From contig NTMA01000043.1 in assembly GCA_002917075.1 (NCBI GenBank), positions 186,001 through 250,000 on the forward strand: a DNA stretch of 64,000 nucleotides, in the 5' to 3' direction. Below, piece by piece: positions 32,719-44,018 of the stretch (position 1 is its first letter; each line of letters starts with the position of its first letter). The stretch is from Hawksworthiomyces lignivorus. Its lineage: Eukaryota; Ascomycota; Sordariomycetes; Ophiostomatales; Ophiostomataceae. The position numbers and the translations under genes are program-made. Under the pieces are notes generated by a model. It made no database searches. It worked only from the letters and a program-made list of their open reading frames with translations, and had not been told where the DNA came from.

Positions 32719-34150
32719 TCACCAGTCGTCCCACTCGTCCTTGCCCTTTGCTACGCCAGATGAGTCTGAGGGGCCCGCGCCGCCTTTACCCATGGCTGCT
32801 GTGCCAATGGTGGTCTTCCGCGCCGCCTGGGCTGCCGGCTTCCGGTCGGCGATGGCAGAGAAGTCGTCCCAGAAGCTGCGCTTGTCTTCGTCCATGAGGC
32901 CGGTGCCGTTGCCGCCGCCCACACCTACAGGCCGGTAGTTGTGGCCGCCGGAGCCGGCGCCAGGCCCCTCGACGAGGCGGTTGAAGCTCTCCTGCGCCGA
33001 CCGCGCGCCGATCTGCGCTGACCGTGCCACGTTGCCGCCGACGACGCGGGCTTGTGCGGCGATGTCGGAGTCGGCAATCTACCGTAAAAAAAAGCACATA
33101 TTAGAATTGGGAAATCACAAAAGCAAAGTAGAGAAGCATTAAAACAATCCAACGAAAAAAAAAAAAGAAAGAGAAAGAGCCTCTCACCTGCTTGGCCGTC
33201 GGCTGGATGTAGTCGTTGTTGACCGTCTGGGCCGTCTTGCTGACGGTGGTAGCGAACCAGCCGAAGCCCTTGGACAGGGCGGCCATGGGGTCGCGCTGCA
33301 GGTCGTCGAACCCGGGCAGGTTGCCCCCGGCGCCGCCGCCACTGCCGCCCTGCGACGGCAGCGGCGAGCTGCCGAAGCCCGTGTACTTGCCGCCCAGGCT
33401 GGGCGGGATGCCCTCGGGCCGGGCGGCGTTCTCGGCGCCCAGCCGCGCAAAGTACTTCTCGTCCACCTTGATGCGGCCGCCCGAAGAAGACGCGGCTGCG
33501 GCTGCGGCTGCATTGCCGCCGAGAGCAGGGCTCGCCGTCCGGCTGCCGCCCAGCGGTGTGTTCCGCGCCTGCGGTTGTGGGGTGGGCGTGCTCGACGCCG
33601 GCGGCTTGGGCTTCCGCTCGCCGGGCACGTACTCGCGGCCCTCGACCTTGGCGCCCAGGCGCTCCTTCCACTCCTCGCCCGCCTCGCCCGAGTAGCGCTC
33701 CGCAATCGTGGCGTCGTCCCACGTCAGCCCGCGCATCTTGGTGTCCGCGTGGCCCTCGAAGAAGGCGCGCCACGCCGCGTTGCCGCCCAGCCGCATCCGC
33801 TCAATCTCGCTCGCCTTGAAGGCGTCCATCGAGATGGACCGCACAAACGAGATGTGCACACCCAGGCCCCGGTGGACCCCCGCGCACACCAGGCAGATGA
33901 ACACGCCAAACTTGGGCGACGCCCACTGCGGCGAGGGGGCGCCGCAGTCGCAGCACACGCTGTTGTTCGATTCCTTCTGGATGGCTTGGAGCTGCAGACC
34001 CGCAGAAACAAAGGGCACGAGTTAGCCTCGTCTTGGCGTGCGTGCAGCTCAAAAAAAAAGGAAACGGAACAGAAAACAGAACGGATGACAACAAAGACGT
34101 ACCTTTGACCGCGTCTCCGGGTCCACCTCCCACATCGCTTTAGAAGACAT
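32719..34150 (-). CDS. GCS1: ADP-ribosylation factor GTPase-activating protein (GCS1/ArfGAP1 type)
   Basis: Stimulates GTP hydrolysis on Arf during COPI traffic at the Golgi. Three exons on the minus strand: 34150-34103, 33991-33188, 33078-32719 (403 aa). The ArfGAP zinc finger is C29, C32, C49, C52 ([20 protein letters not shown] then CLVC), followed at once by the catalytic arginine finger R57 (GVHRGLGVH) and [12 protein letters not shown]. The central region is Pro/Ala/Gly-rich. The C-terminal part has the lipid-packing-like and conserved segments [23 protein letters not shown] and [12 protein letters not shown], and ends in DEWDDW, the typical acidic-aromatic terminus of the family. Order, length and tail identify GCS1 rather than GLO3 or AGE2. 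Confidence 0.93.
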
Positions 34151-35443
34151 CGCGGCGGGAGAAAGGGCGAGAGAGAGACAGACAGAGAGAGAGAGCTGAA
34201 GAAAAAAGAAGGCCGGCGCCCCGGGGACTGGTCGCAGTCTGCTTGTATCGTTTTCGCAAGAGTGTCTCGGTGTCTTGTGACCGCCTGCTCCGAAAAGTCG
34301 TTTTTTCAGGACGAGATTCGCCTTGCTTCGTCTGCCAATACTGAACTGCCGCCAATGCGCCCAGCAGCTGTCAAATTTGCCACTTTCGTAGTTTGTAATG
34401 CTCGAGTTGGCGGCGTATAGAGTGCGCTCTCTTCTCTGCAGAGCTGTCTATTTTTTCGCCTTGGTCTCCTGGGAAACAAGTTTGGCGCGCGCGGCAGAAT
34501 GCAAAGAATCTGAGGCTCCCCCAATTTCCCCATTTAGCAAGGGGTCATTTGGGGGGCCTAGATCACTGTGACCTTTACATGCCAATTGGCTTTTTGCCTG
34601 TCTCTGCCACCATGCAGTTCTCGCTGACCCACATAACTATCTTACTCACTAGCCTGCCGCCAGAACTGCATAGGCAGCGTACTTTTCTCACTGCTAACGT
34701 GGCCAAGGCCCGAGATGCGATGGGTTCACGATTTTAATGAATGGGGGCAGATGTCCGGACGAAATTCCCAGTACAGCCAAATTCTCCCATATTCCCTATA
34801 CGGTTATTTGACACGTGCATAGCAGTTTTCATGGAATTCACTTTACTAACAAAAATCTAAACATTGCTTTTCTAAGGGGGTAAACTTTTTTTTGTCTTTT
34901 GGTCTCGTAGAGCAGTTTCAAACATGCCATACTCTAAAAAAAGATATTCTGAATATAGCAAAAAACTGCCACGAGAGGAGTGTCTGAAAGCCGTAAAAGA
35001 TGAACCAGCGGCAAGATTGCAGAGCAAAATTAAAATAGGTTTGCTGAAGAAAGCAGACAGAAAAACAGTGGCAAAAAAGGATCCCAAAAGTCTACCGAGT
35101 CCCAAAAAGGGAACTCATCCCAGAAGACGCCAGGAAACAATCCGTCACCGGAAATCTGCCCACTGCAGCCTTGAAAATACTCCAGCTTTTCATTTTTTTT
35201 TTTCCCTTCACGAAAGAACACAAACTTGTCAAGAGGAAAGCAGGGAAAAAAAAGTTAAAGAACAGATACCGTGTCGAGGCTTTGATCTGTGGCACGAACG
35301 AAAGACGCCTTCGGATGGCGACGGCCCGAGAAACAACGTAAAGCAGTGCAGGGGAACATAACAAATTTGGGGCGCCGATCACCATAAAATATTGTAGAAG
35401 CGTCTTCAGTCGCCATACTTGAGTGGGTTGACAAACACAACGC
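34151..35443. other. Intergenic region
   Basis: 1.3 kb holding the ArfGAP promoter (left) and the 3' region of the RRM gene (right). The plus-strand frame around 34924-35361 is Lys-rich and overlaps a minus-strand frame; neither looks like a conserved protein. Confidence 0.4.
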
Positions 35444-36937
35444 TTAGGCAGTGGCAGCAGGGGCCTCAGCCTCAACGTGGTCGCCGTTGGTCTCACTCTC
35501 GGGGGCGTTGGCCTCCTCGTCGGTCTTGTCGGGGCTGTCGATGGCGACCTTGACAGCAATCTCGCGACCATCAATCTCCTTTCCGTTCATCTCTGTGACC
35601 GCCTTCTGCTGGAGCTCCTCGGAGGCAAGAGTAACGAAGCCGAAGCCACGGCCCTTGCGAGCCTCGCCACGAGCCTGCAGCTTCTTGATCATGAAGCGGG
35701 GGATCGGGCGGAGAGCAATCTTCGCGGTGGACGGTTCATAGGCAGCGAAGAGTTCCTTCAGCTGTTTTCGCGGAAGACAACGTATTAGTCACCTGCTGGC
35801 AAGAAACATACTACAGAGAAGTGCGAAACGCGAAAGGGCAGAGAACAAACCTTCTCCTCGGTCAGGTCGTAGGGCAGGTTAGCCACCATGACCTTGGTCT
35901 TGGAGGGGATACCGTCGGCCGGGGGGCCACGCTCGCGGCGCTCGCGCGGCTCGCGCGGCTCACGGGGCTCGCGCGGCGTGCGCGCCTTCTTGGAGGCATC
36001 CTCGGTGCTTGCGGGCTTGTTGGTCACATCCTTAACGCTCTCAGCAGCCTCGGGAGCAGCAGGGGCAGCAGCGCCCTCAGCAGCACCCTCCTCCTGTAAA
36101 GCAAATTGTCAGAACCGGTTCAAATAGTGTGCGACATGCGACAGCGAAAATATTCAATGCGGCTACTTACACCGGCGTGACCACCACGGCCACCACGGCC
36201 ACCACGACCACGGCTGGCACGGCCACGACCGCGGGTCGACTGGCGGCGACGAGTGCCCTCAGCACCTTCGCCGTTAGTGGCTTCCTTCTCACCGGCAGCC
36301 TCGGGCTTCCGGGCAAGTTGAACCGAGACCTTACGCTCAAGGATCTCCTTGCCGGACAGCTCCGTGACGGCGCGGTCAGCTTCGGTGGGGGTCGACAGGT
36401 CGACAAAGGCGTAACCAACCGGGCGGTCGGTACGAGGATTCTTGGGAATCGAGACGGATTCGCTGCGCGCAGAAAAGATGGTCAGCGTCTCCCAGCATAA
36501 AGTTTTATCAGATAAGAATCAGTTTCGGATGAGGCCAAGCTGGCCACCATCGAAAGGTGAAGAGGCAACATGAGGGAATACCGAGGCAAACATGGCGAAA
36601 ACAGCAGAAGCTGACTAGAACCAGGTGCCCAAAAATACGATGGTGTGGCAGAGCTCTCCACATGCGACTTGCAGAAGGCGGTGAAAGCCCAACTGCCCGG
36701 CGGCAGGTGGGAAAGAGGAGGAACTTACACAAGGTAACCCTTGAAGAACTCTTTCAGCTCCCCTTCGGTGGTGGCGTAGGCGAGGTTGCCGATGTAGAGT
36801 CGGCGGCCCTCGGCAGCGCTTGCAAGGAAGGCATCGTTGGACTTTTCGTCGGGTTTGCCAGAGATGGTGGTGTTGGCCAGAGAGGCGGTCACGTCGTTGA
36901 CGGCAGCGTCAGTAACTTTATCAGCAGAGGTAGACAT
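35444..36937 (-). CDS. RNA-binding protein with two RRM domains
   Basis: Probable mRNA- or rRNA-associated protein; no precise orthologue is claimed. Four exons on the minus strand: 36937-36729, 36462-36171, 36093-35851, 35761-35444 (353 aa). RRM1 spans about residues 45-122 with RNP2 LYIGNL and RNP1 VGYAFVDL. It is followed by an Arg/Gly-rich linker ([18 protein letters not shown]) and an acidic/Ala segment, then a basic REPREPRE run. RRM2 spans about 225-315 with RNP2 VMVANL and RNP1 GRGFGFVTL. The tail is acidic (DKTDEEANAPESETNGD). The splice donor of exon 1 lies inside codon 70, and exon 2 completes it with the sequence VESVSIPKNPRTDRP. The layout matches a conserved fungal two-RRM family whose members are annotated simply as RNP domain proteins. 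Confidence 0.85.
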
Positions 36938-38922
36938 TTTCGGTCGAGAGATGTGGCTGATGGCGATTTAATGGATTTTGACAAGAAATCTGAGAGCTGA
37001 AGTAGACTTGAGGAGGACTGTTGTTGTCTTGGAAAGTTGAAACGGGAACAACAAGTTGACGTTTCTGGGAGGTAGTTGTCTGTGGGTTGATTGATCTGGA
37101 TTGGACTCTGGAGACGAAGGGGAGCGAGCAGGGTAGCTTGGTGCCCTAGAATACAGAGGAAGAGGGGGGAAGCGGAAAAGGGGAGACGAGTTGTCTATGA
37201 AGCTTGATGTGCTTGTGGTGATGGTCTTTGGATATGGAGATGGGGAGATGGAAGAGAGGGAAAAGGAGAGCGAGGCCAAAAATATTATATATTTCTGACA
37301 AGGGGAGGCGAAAAAAAGAGCTAGTCGCGTCGCCGCTGCTGCTACTGCGTGTGTGCCTTCCCTCCTGGCTGGGTTTATTTTTTTTTTTTTGTTTTATTAA
37401 ATTTTATTTTAATATTTTTTTTTTTTCTTGCGTCGCAATTACTAGAAATGCACGGAGTTTGGGCGAAAATGGGAAGGCGTGGCGCAGGCAGATGACAAGG
37501 GTTGTCCCTCGGTAATGTACCTCGTCGCTCGGATTTTGGTGAAAAGGTACAATCGGCATCGCAAATGACGCCCTGCCAGGGGTTCCCCCGAAACTTCGAA
37601 AACGAACGACTGCTCAAAGAACGTCTGGTGCAGGCCCAAGTAAGACCCAGGTCGCATCGAGTCGCTAAAATTCAGCATGCAATTGCGCAGGAACAAAGAA
37701 CAGCTGGCGCCTTCCCCTCCCAACCCCAGCGCCCTTCTTTTGTTCTATATTGTTCTACAGAGTACCTTTTGACAGCCCATCAGCTCCTGCCTGCACTGAC
37801 CAGGTCGTACTTTCCCCTGAACCTCCTTTTCCCGTCTCCTGCCGGTTTTGTTGACGTTTTCATTACCTCCTTCCCTTTCTTTTGGAAAAATTCTCGTTTA
37901 TTCATATTTCCCCCTTTTGATAAGCACGACATTTTTAATATGTCAAATCTCGGTGTATATGGCTGCATTATGCTTAAAAACCTCTAGATCCTGATGGATT
38001 TCCCCCCTATAAACAAATGCATTTGTGTCTGATATAAGGCGTCTGATATAGCACTATATGTAAGTATTCTTGTGTTGTGAAGGGCGAGAGATGCCTACTG
38101 CTTTGTAAGTCACATTCCCACCGGAGGGAAGGAACCAACCAACGACAGTGCAGAAAAAAATGATCGCGATCGGAGCTGTTCTTTCTAAATATGGCCGTCT
38201 GCGTCACAACGCCGACTGACGTGTACTACGAGTCTCGTTGTGAATACGGCAGCGACTATTGTGTCCAACTTCGGTTTTGACATGCAGCGAGCCGCGAGCG
38301 GAGAGGCAACAGCGAGGGAGGCTAGGCCTTTCCTCCTTTGTCAACGCTACATACTTTGGGAAGCACGTCTCGGCACCGCTGCCCTCGCATCGCATCCGAT
38401 ACAACGCATGTGACACAGCGCATTTTGATGTGGTTCCGTAAGGAGAGCCAAGACAAGGCTATCGTTCAGAGAAACGAGTTTAGAAAAGACAAAGCCTTTA
38501 TTCTGGCAGCCAAAAAAAAAAAAAAAAAAAAAAAATCTCATATATTTATTATTCAGGATGAGCATGCTCCATACGGAGTACATATATTTGACCCTGTCAG
38601 TTGGAAACGAAACGTTACAGGCCAGTTAGCTGCACTTTTGTAAGTCGCCGATGAGCGCCCCACTAAAGGCGAGAATCTGCAGCAGCAATAAGCGGCCACT
38701 TTTCACGCGTTCAGCCCCTTCGGGAACGCATTTTCCTACGGCTGACAACCGCGTCTAAGTGTCCATGAACTGAGAATGCCAATGCACATTTGCATCCTCC
38801 CTCTCTCCCTCCTATGGCGATAAAATGTGGGTCTTGTGAGAATGACATACAGAGAGGTGACACAAAGATTTCTACATTCAGTGCGTTGAGCACTCCTTGG
38901 AGGGCGCGGCCTTCGGCTAACT
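36938..38922. other. 2-kb intergenic region
   Basis: Divergent promoters of the RRM gene and the acidic protein gene at 38923. Includes T-rich blocks at about 37378-37432 and an A homopolymer at about 38511-38535. No gene recognised. Confidence 0.4.
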
Positions 38923-40921
38923 ATGCCTCCACCGCCGCCGCCGTCCTCGCAGGCAGCGCCATCCGTAAGTTATGAATTTCTTACTCTCCTTTTCGTAATT
39001 AGAAACATTTTCTGATCCGTGCCGACAGACGCCTAACCCGTCTCGCTTCCGCTTGCCGAGACGGCCAGAATGGATAGCGGGGAGTAGAGCGACACCAATT
39101 CAGGGTGATACCATCGATGACCTAGGGGAGGTGGTGCCGCCGCCGCCAGTCACGGCCACCCGAAGCAGCAGCAGCCAGACACGACCAACACCGCGGTTTG
39201 CAGTGTCCTGGTCGAGGCAGCAGCAGCAACAGCAGCCCTTGTCTCAGTTTCCATCGCTGTCACAGGCGACGCCAGTTTCCGTGTCTGCAGCTGCTAGGCT
39301 GTTTTCGAGTAGCAGTAGCCGATGGTCGCGGCCCCGCAGCCATCAGAGGCGGAATTCTCTAGATGATGGTCTTGCTGGAGGAGATGTGATTGAGGAAGGG
39401 AGCTCACCACTTCGGCCGGCGGCAGCAGAGGTAGACCTCGTGAAGGAGTCGCCACCGCAGCTGCAGCCGCCACAAGCACCTCTCTCGTCGCAGATGGCCC
39501 CGCCTTCTTCGGTTGCAAGGACGCTCTGGCAGCCGCTGAGACAGAAAAAGATTCGTCCTCGAGAAGACATCGAGGATGCGGGGAGCAGCAACGGAGAGGA
39601 GATGAAGGAGGAAGATGACGATCTTGCAGATGAAAACAAAGATCAAGGTGTGCCCAGCCCACCTGGGTTGCCTTCTCACCTGACGCATCTGCAATTTCAT
39701 GACCCGGATGTGAGGCCTCAGTCGGCTCAGCCATTCAAGCGTAGACGTCTATTTATGTCACCAGGCTTAATCGCGAGCTCACCGTCGACAGATTTTAATG
39801 ATAACGAGGAGGGCGAGCAAGAATATGAAGAGGGTTTCAAAACCAGACGAAGGAAACGGGCAGGATTAAACCATGAAAATATCGACGATGGCATCATGGA
39901 CGAGTTCGATTTTGGCATGCATGATAATGATGACGATTACAACGACAGAGTTGATAGCGAAGGCGATACAGGAAATGGTCGAGCGATGGACTTTGATGAA
40001 ATTCGAGACATCATCAGCTATGAGGAGCTGGTAGAGTCAGGGAAGCTATCGGGTGCCGGACCAGAGGATGATACCCGTCGGATACAAGATAGCTACAATG
40101 AAGACTATGACGATGGCGACGACTTGCAACTGGGCCTGTCCCCAACACACCAGCGGAGAAGAGCAATACATGCGAGGAGTAATGCATCAGCTTTAGGGCA
40201 TGCACCCCCTCAGCAATCTACATTCCAGCGGGCTAGGCTGTTTGTCACTGCCCGAAGTCGAATGACTGAAGGAGAGAGTGAAGAAGACCGCGATGACGAG
40301 GTTCAAAGAGATGATTTTGAAGATAGGAAAACAATCGAGACACCGCGAGCGCAGCGGTATTACAAGCAGCTACCAGCAGACTTCTTTTCGCCGCAGAAAC
40401 GCCAAAAGCAGCGTCGATATCAAAATCAAGAAAGCAGAAGCATAGGGATAATCACCAAGCCGGGAGAGCAATATGTACTCGGTGGTTTGGCGGCAGAGCT
40501 GCGGGACTGGCTGGTGCAGATCAAAAGTGGAGGAGAATGGACAGTCAAAGCCGATGGAGGGACTACCGTGTCTTCGACTGTTCCCGGCCGCTTTGTTGTT
40601 CATGAGGTGAAATTGGCGCCTGGAATATGCCTCGTGCATGGCTATCCGTATGACAGTAAAGAAGATGCAGCGGGTCAATTACCCATAGCCCAGCATGGCA
40701 GAAACGATTCGTTTCCAGCCACGTTCCCAATTCATCTGCTTCTTACTGGTGGAGGATGGCATCGAATCAACCGGATGCCGACAGCAGCTGCGTCACCTCG
40801 GAATAAATCTGGAGAGCTCCTTCTAGTGAAGGGCAATATCATCTCTGTTGCGTCACCGATTTGGGACGTTGTCTTAGACGGGCAAACATGGACAGTGGCA
40901 AGCAACTGGTCCGCGGAGTAG
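38923..40921 (+). CDS. Acidic, low-complexity protein of unknown function
   Basis: Not recognised. Two exons: 38923-38964 and 39029-40921 (644 aa). The large frame has no ATG near its 5' end; a short first exon ATG CCT CCA CCG... with GTAAGT donor joins in frame at an acagACG acceptor, giving MPPPPPPSSQAAPSTPNPSRFRLP. The N-terminal half is Ser/Gln/Pro-rich with a poly-Gln run and basic patches (RRRKRAG), the middle is Asp/Glu-rich. The last 170 residues look globular and beta-rich: YVLGGLAAELRDWLVQIKSG, GRFVVHEVKLAPGICLVHGYP, FPIHLLLTGGGWHRI and ELLLVKGNIISVASPIWDVVLDGQTW. An OB-like fold is possible but is a guess. Nuclear location is suggested by composition only. Confidence 0.75.
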
Positions 40922-41276
40922 CTTTTGAGTACGGTTTTTCTGAAATTGAGAGTACAGAGTACTCCGTATAACTATCCGATATAAAAGAAAGTGCAACCGA
41001 GATTCTTTTTGGAAATAAATGAAACATCAACATGAAAATTGAAATAAAATCAATGAAAATTAAATTGTTCTCTAATTTCTTTGTTGTTCGCTGTTAGCTA
41101 TCAACTTACAAGGCCGGAAGCTTAAGTCGGAAAAAGGAGCTTGGGCCACCTTCTCTAAAGCCTTGGAAAAAAGGAGACAGCTCTAATAGCTATGTACGCA
41201 ATTTTAGACATCATGTCACCTTTAACGAGATCTATAACTTTGCAAGGCGCGCCCGCAAAAGCATGAAACTGAATTC
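40922..41276. other. Short intergenic region
   Basis: 355 bp, AT-rich, containing the terminator side of the acidic protein gene and the FMT1 promoter. Nothing else seen. Confidence 0.4.
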
Positions 41277-43092
41277 ATGATGCATTACTCTCTGCTGCGG
41301 CGCCCAGCCTCGTGCGGGCCGAGAGCGCTGCTGTCATGGTTTCTTGAATCTCCAGCCGAGCGGCCGTCGGCGCCGGGTTTTCGCAGACTCGCCGGTCGGC
41401 GGCAGCGCTGGCAGCGCCAGCCCCAGCAGCGAGCGCTGTCTGCCTCTTCTCCTGCGCCAGCGCCTCTGGAGAACGAGCAGGAGCACGAGCCCCTCCGCAT
41501 CCTCTTCTGCGGCTCCGATGCATTCAGCTGCGCGTCCCTGCAGGCGCTGCACGATGAGATGGCGCGGCAGGCGGGCGAGACGCCGTCCAAGGCGCAGGCG
41601 CAGGCGCCGCCCGGCCGCATCGCGTCGCTCGACGTCGTTGTGCGCCCCGCCAAGCGCACCGGCCGCGGGCTCAAGACTGTGGTTGAAAGTGAGACACGTC
41701 GCCTTCCCCGTCTTTGATCTACTGGGCCTTGTGTCCTGGAAACTGCGACAAATGAGCTAAACGAATTCTGTCTTCTCTGCCAGGCCCTGTCAAGCAGCTG
41801 GCGACTGCTCTCGGGCTTCGCGTCCACGAGCGGGACACTTTCACCGGATGGACGGTATAGCTCCCCACTTGGAACTCGCAAGTCCCTATGCGACTGCACT
41901 TGGATCTTGTACTAAACTACCATTTTGTTAGCCACCCCCAAACAATATGATTATCGCCGTCTCGTTCGGCCTCTTTGTGCTGCCACGCCTCCTCCGCGCC
42001 GCACGCTACGGAGGCTTAAATGTACATCCATCATTACTGCCAGAGTATGTCTGTCGCGTAAAATAGACTTATCTACGCATCTCTTTTTTGCTTTGCTTTT
42101 CTCTCTTTTATTCAGCTACTGATGAAATATAAAGCCTCCACGGGGCTACCCCCATCGAGCACGCTGTGCTTCTCGGCCGCGACCGCACTGGCGTCACCGT
42201 GCAGACGCTCGATGAGCGGACCTTTGACGGGGGCCGGATCTTGCTGCAGGGCCCGCCGGTTCCGCAGGACGCACAGGAAGAAGAATCCTCCTCGGCAGTT
42301 TCTTCTTCTGCTTCCCCCCCAGCACTTTCCGGCTTTCTCATTCCTCCTCGCTGCACGGCGGCCGACCTCCACCGGCTACTAGCCCCACTCGGCGCTGAGC
42401 TGCTCGTGCAGGTGCTCCGCCGAGGGTTGTATCTCCGGGGGGCCGTCGTCCCTGCCCCTCTCTCGTCGTCTCCCACCCCGATTACTCCAGAGCCGGCTCC
42501 CAAAGTGACCAAGGCCGATCAGCAAGTGCCGTGGCGACCCCCGCCAACCGCTTCGCTCTCCTCTGCTACGGCGGCAGGCATCGACCGCCGCGCTCGAGCG
42601 CTGGGCTCTCTGTGGACACACATCGTAAAACCCAACACCGAAACCGGCGTGGCTGATGCGAAGGGACACTCGCGAAAGCGAATCATCTTGGGCGATGTCG
42701 ACGTGGTAGCATGCCCCGCACCTATCTTGGATATTCTACAGCAACGTCAGACATTGTATGGTAGTAGCAACAATACCAGCAAGCTATCCGCTCAGACGCT
42801 CACATTCTTGCAAGAATTTCGAGATGCTCAGGGGATAGAAGAGAGGGCTCAAAAGCAGAGCCACGTGACGCTTCCTTACATTGTTGACGGTGAGACGGTC
42901 GTTGTGCCAGTCGGCATGAATGCGTCCTTGGGTAGTGCAACTGACCCACCATCTGTCTACGAGTGCCTCCGTATTGGCACAATCAAGGTAGAAGGCTCTC
43001 AGACCAAGCCTGCGGCGCGTGCACTACAGGCATGGGCGGGCAAGCACACACCCCTGGACCAGATTTCGTGGGATGTTGTGCTGCGACAGTGA
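41277..43092 (+). CDS. FMT1: Methionyl-tRNA formyltransferase, mitochondrial
   Basis: Formylates initiator Met-tRNA for mitochondrial translation. Four exons: 41277-41688, 41784-41854, 41932-42044, 42135-43092 (517 aa). The Arg-rich start (MMHYSLLRRPASCGPRALLS) is a mitochondrial presequence. The Rossmann-type catalytic domain begins LRILFCGSDAFSCASLQALH. Across the exon 3/4 junction the signature reads NVHPSLLPDLHGATPIEHA with N191 and H193, and D230 sits in TGVTVQTLDERTFDGGRIL, the expected catalytic Asn-His-Asp set. The splice in exon 3 ends CCAGA|GTATGT, which changes the codon to Asp and is required to reach the conserved frame. The C-terminal half (WTHIVKPNTETGVADAKGHS onwards) is poorly conserved but longer than in bacteria, as in other fungi. 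Confidence 0.92.
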
Positions 43093-43571
43093 AAAATCCA
43101 ATACGCCTCTCTACAAAACGTGTAGTTTTATATTTACGCAACGACACAAGATCATGAGTTTATAAAAGGCCATCTCCGCAGATAATCTTATATATTTAGA
43201 AGATTATTGAGAAAAAGTTAGGAACGTCTGTCGCTAACAAAAGCTATGATACAACAAGTTTGTCTATGATGAGAGAAAGCAATTTTCCTTCTCAGGTCCT
43301 CGCCTTTTTCAACACCACAACAAAGATATTTCGTTATATATTGCGAACCGCGCAATTGAACATTCGCGTCGCCGTGAGTATCGCTGGGGAATGAACCCCA
43401 GCTTTATTTCGTGAAACCATTGCCCATACCCCTTACCGTGGATCCTATCCACTTAATTCATATACATGCAAATTTCCCATACACTTATCCCAATACAATC
43501 CGGAGAAAGAGAAGAGTAAAACGAACAGACGGAGAGAGCAAAGTGTCAAAATATAATGGCATTGACACCAC
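43093..43571. other. Convergent 3' region
   Basis: 480 bp between FMT1 and the STF2-like gene. No feature recognised. Confidence 0.4.
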
Positions 43572-44018
43572 TTAAGCGCTCTTGGAATCAATGGAGCCCG
43601 AGGACGAGGCAGTGTCCGTGTCTTCGAGCGGTCCGTGAATGTCCTCTTCAAACACAGGCTCGGGCTCGTTGACATCAAACTTGGTCTTGAAGTTGCGGAT
43701 GTCGGTGGTCATGCTGCTGCTGTTGGAGCGGCGACGAGCATTGGTAAAGTTAAACTGCTCGTCGACGATCTCCTCGCCGGGGCCGCCCCAGTTGCCCTTG
43801 CCTTGACCGTTCTTCTTGGTCTTCTTGGGATCAGTATCGGCAAAGCCGTTTTTGGCGAAGAACTTGGGAAGATGGTCTTCGTTGCCAAATGCCTCTGCCT
43901 GAGCACCGTGCAGGCGGTCGTTGAACTTGTGGGAGCGAGTCACTTGAGGCAGGTTAACATACAGTGTTGACGTTGATGACAAGAACTGACCAGAGTGATG
44001 GAATTGAGAATACTCACT
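43572..44018 (-). CDS. STF2/TMA10-like small hydrophilic protein with intron-split start codon
   Basis: Homologous to the yeast Stf2/Tma10 family (ATP synthase-stabilising factor / hydrophilin-like desiccation protection). The large exon, 43942-43572, has no usable ATG. A GTGAGT donor at 44017 and a CTCAAG acceptor at 43944-43943 with a TTAAC branch site would join an A at 44018 to TG at 43942-43941 and create ATG, giving MTRSHKFNDRLHG..., 123 aa. The start MTR(S/T)(H/N)K agrees with yeast Stf2. The family core is GQGKGNWGGPGEEIVDE, with RRRSNSS and FKTKFDVNEPEPVFEEDIHGP after it. The tail is Ser/Asp-rich. The exon upstream of 44018 would be untranslated leader and runs into a long regulatory region. 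Confidence 0.82.
   Translation of the reverse strand, partial: SEYSQFHHSGQFLSSTSTLYVNLPQVTRSHKFNDRLHGAQAEAFGNEDHLPKFFAKNGFADTDPKKTKKNGQGKGNWGGPGEEIVDEQFNFTNARRRSNSSSMTTDIRNFKTKFDVNEPEPVFEEDIHGPLEDTDTASSSGSIDSKSA

Noticed and set aside
34924..35361. 145-codon Lys-rich plus-strand frame
   Set aside because: Composition reflects A-rich 3' DNA; an overlapping minus-strand frame is equally open and neither shows conserved content.
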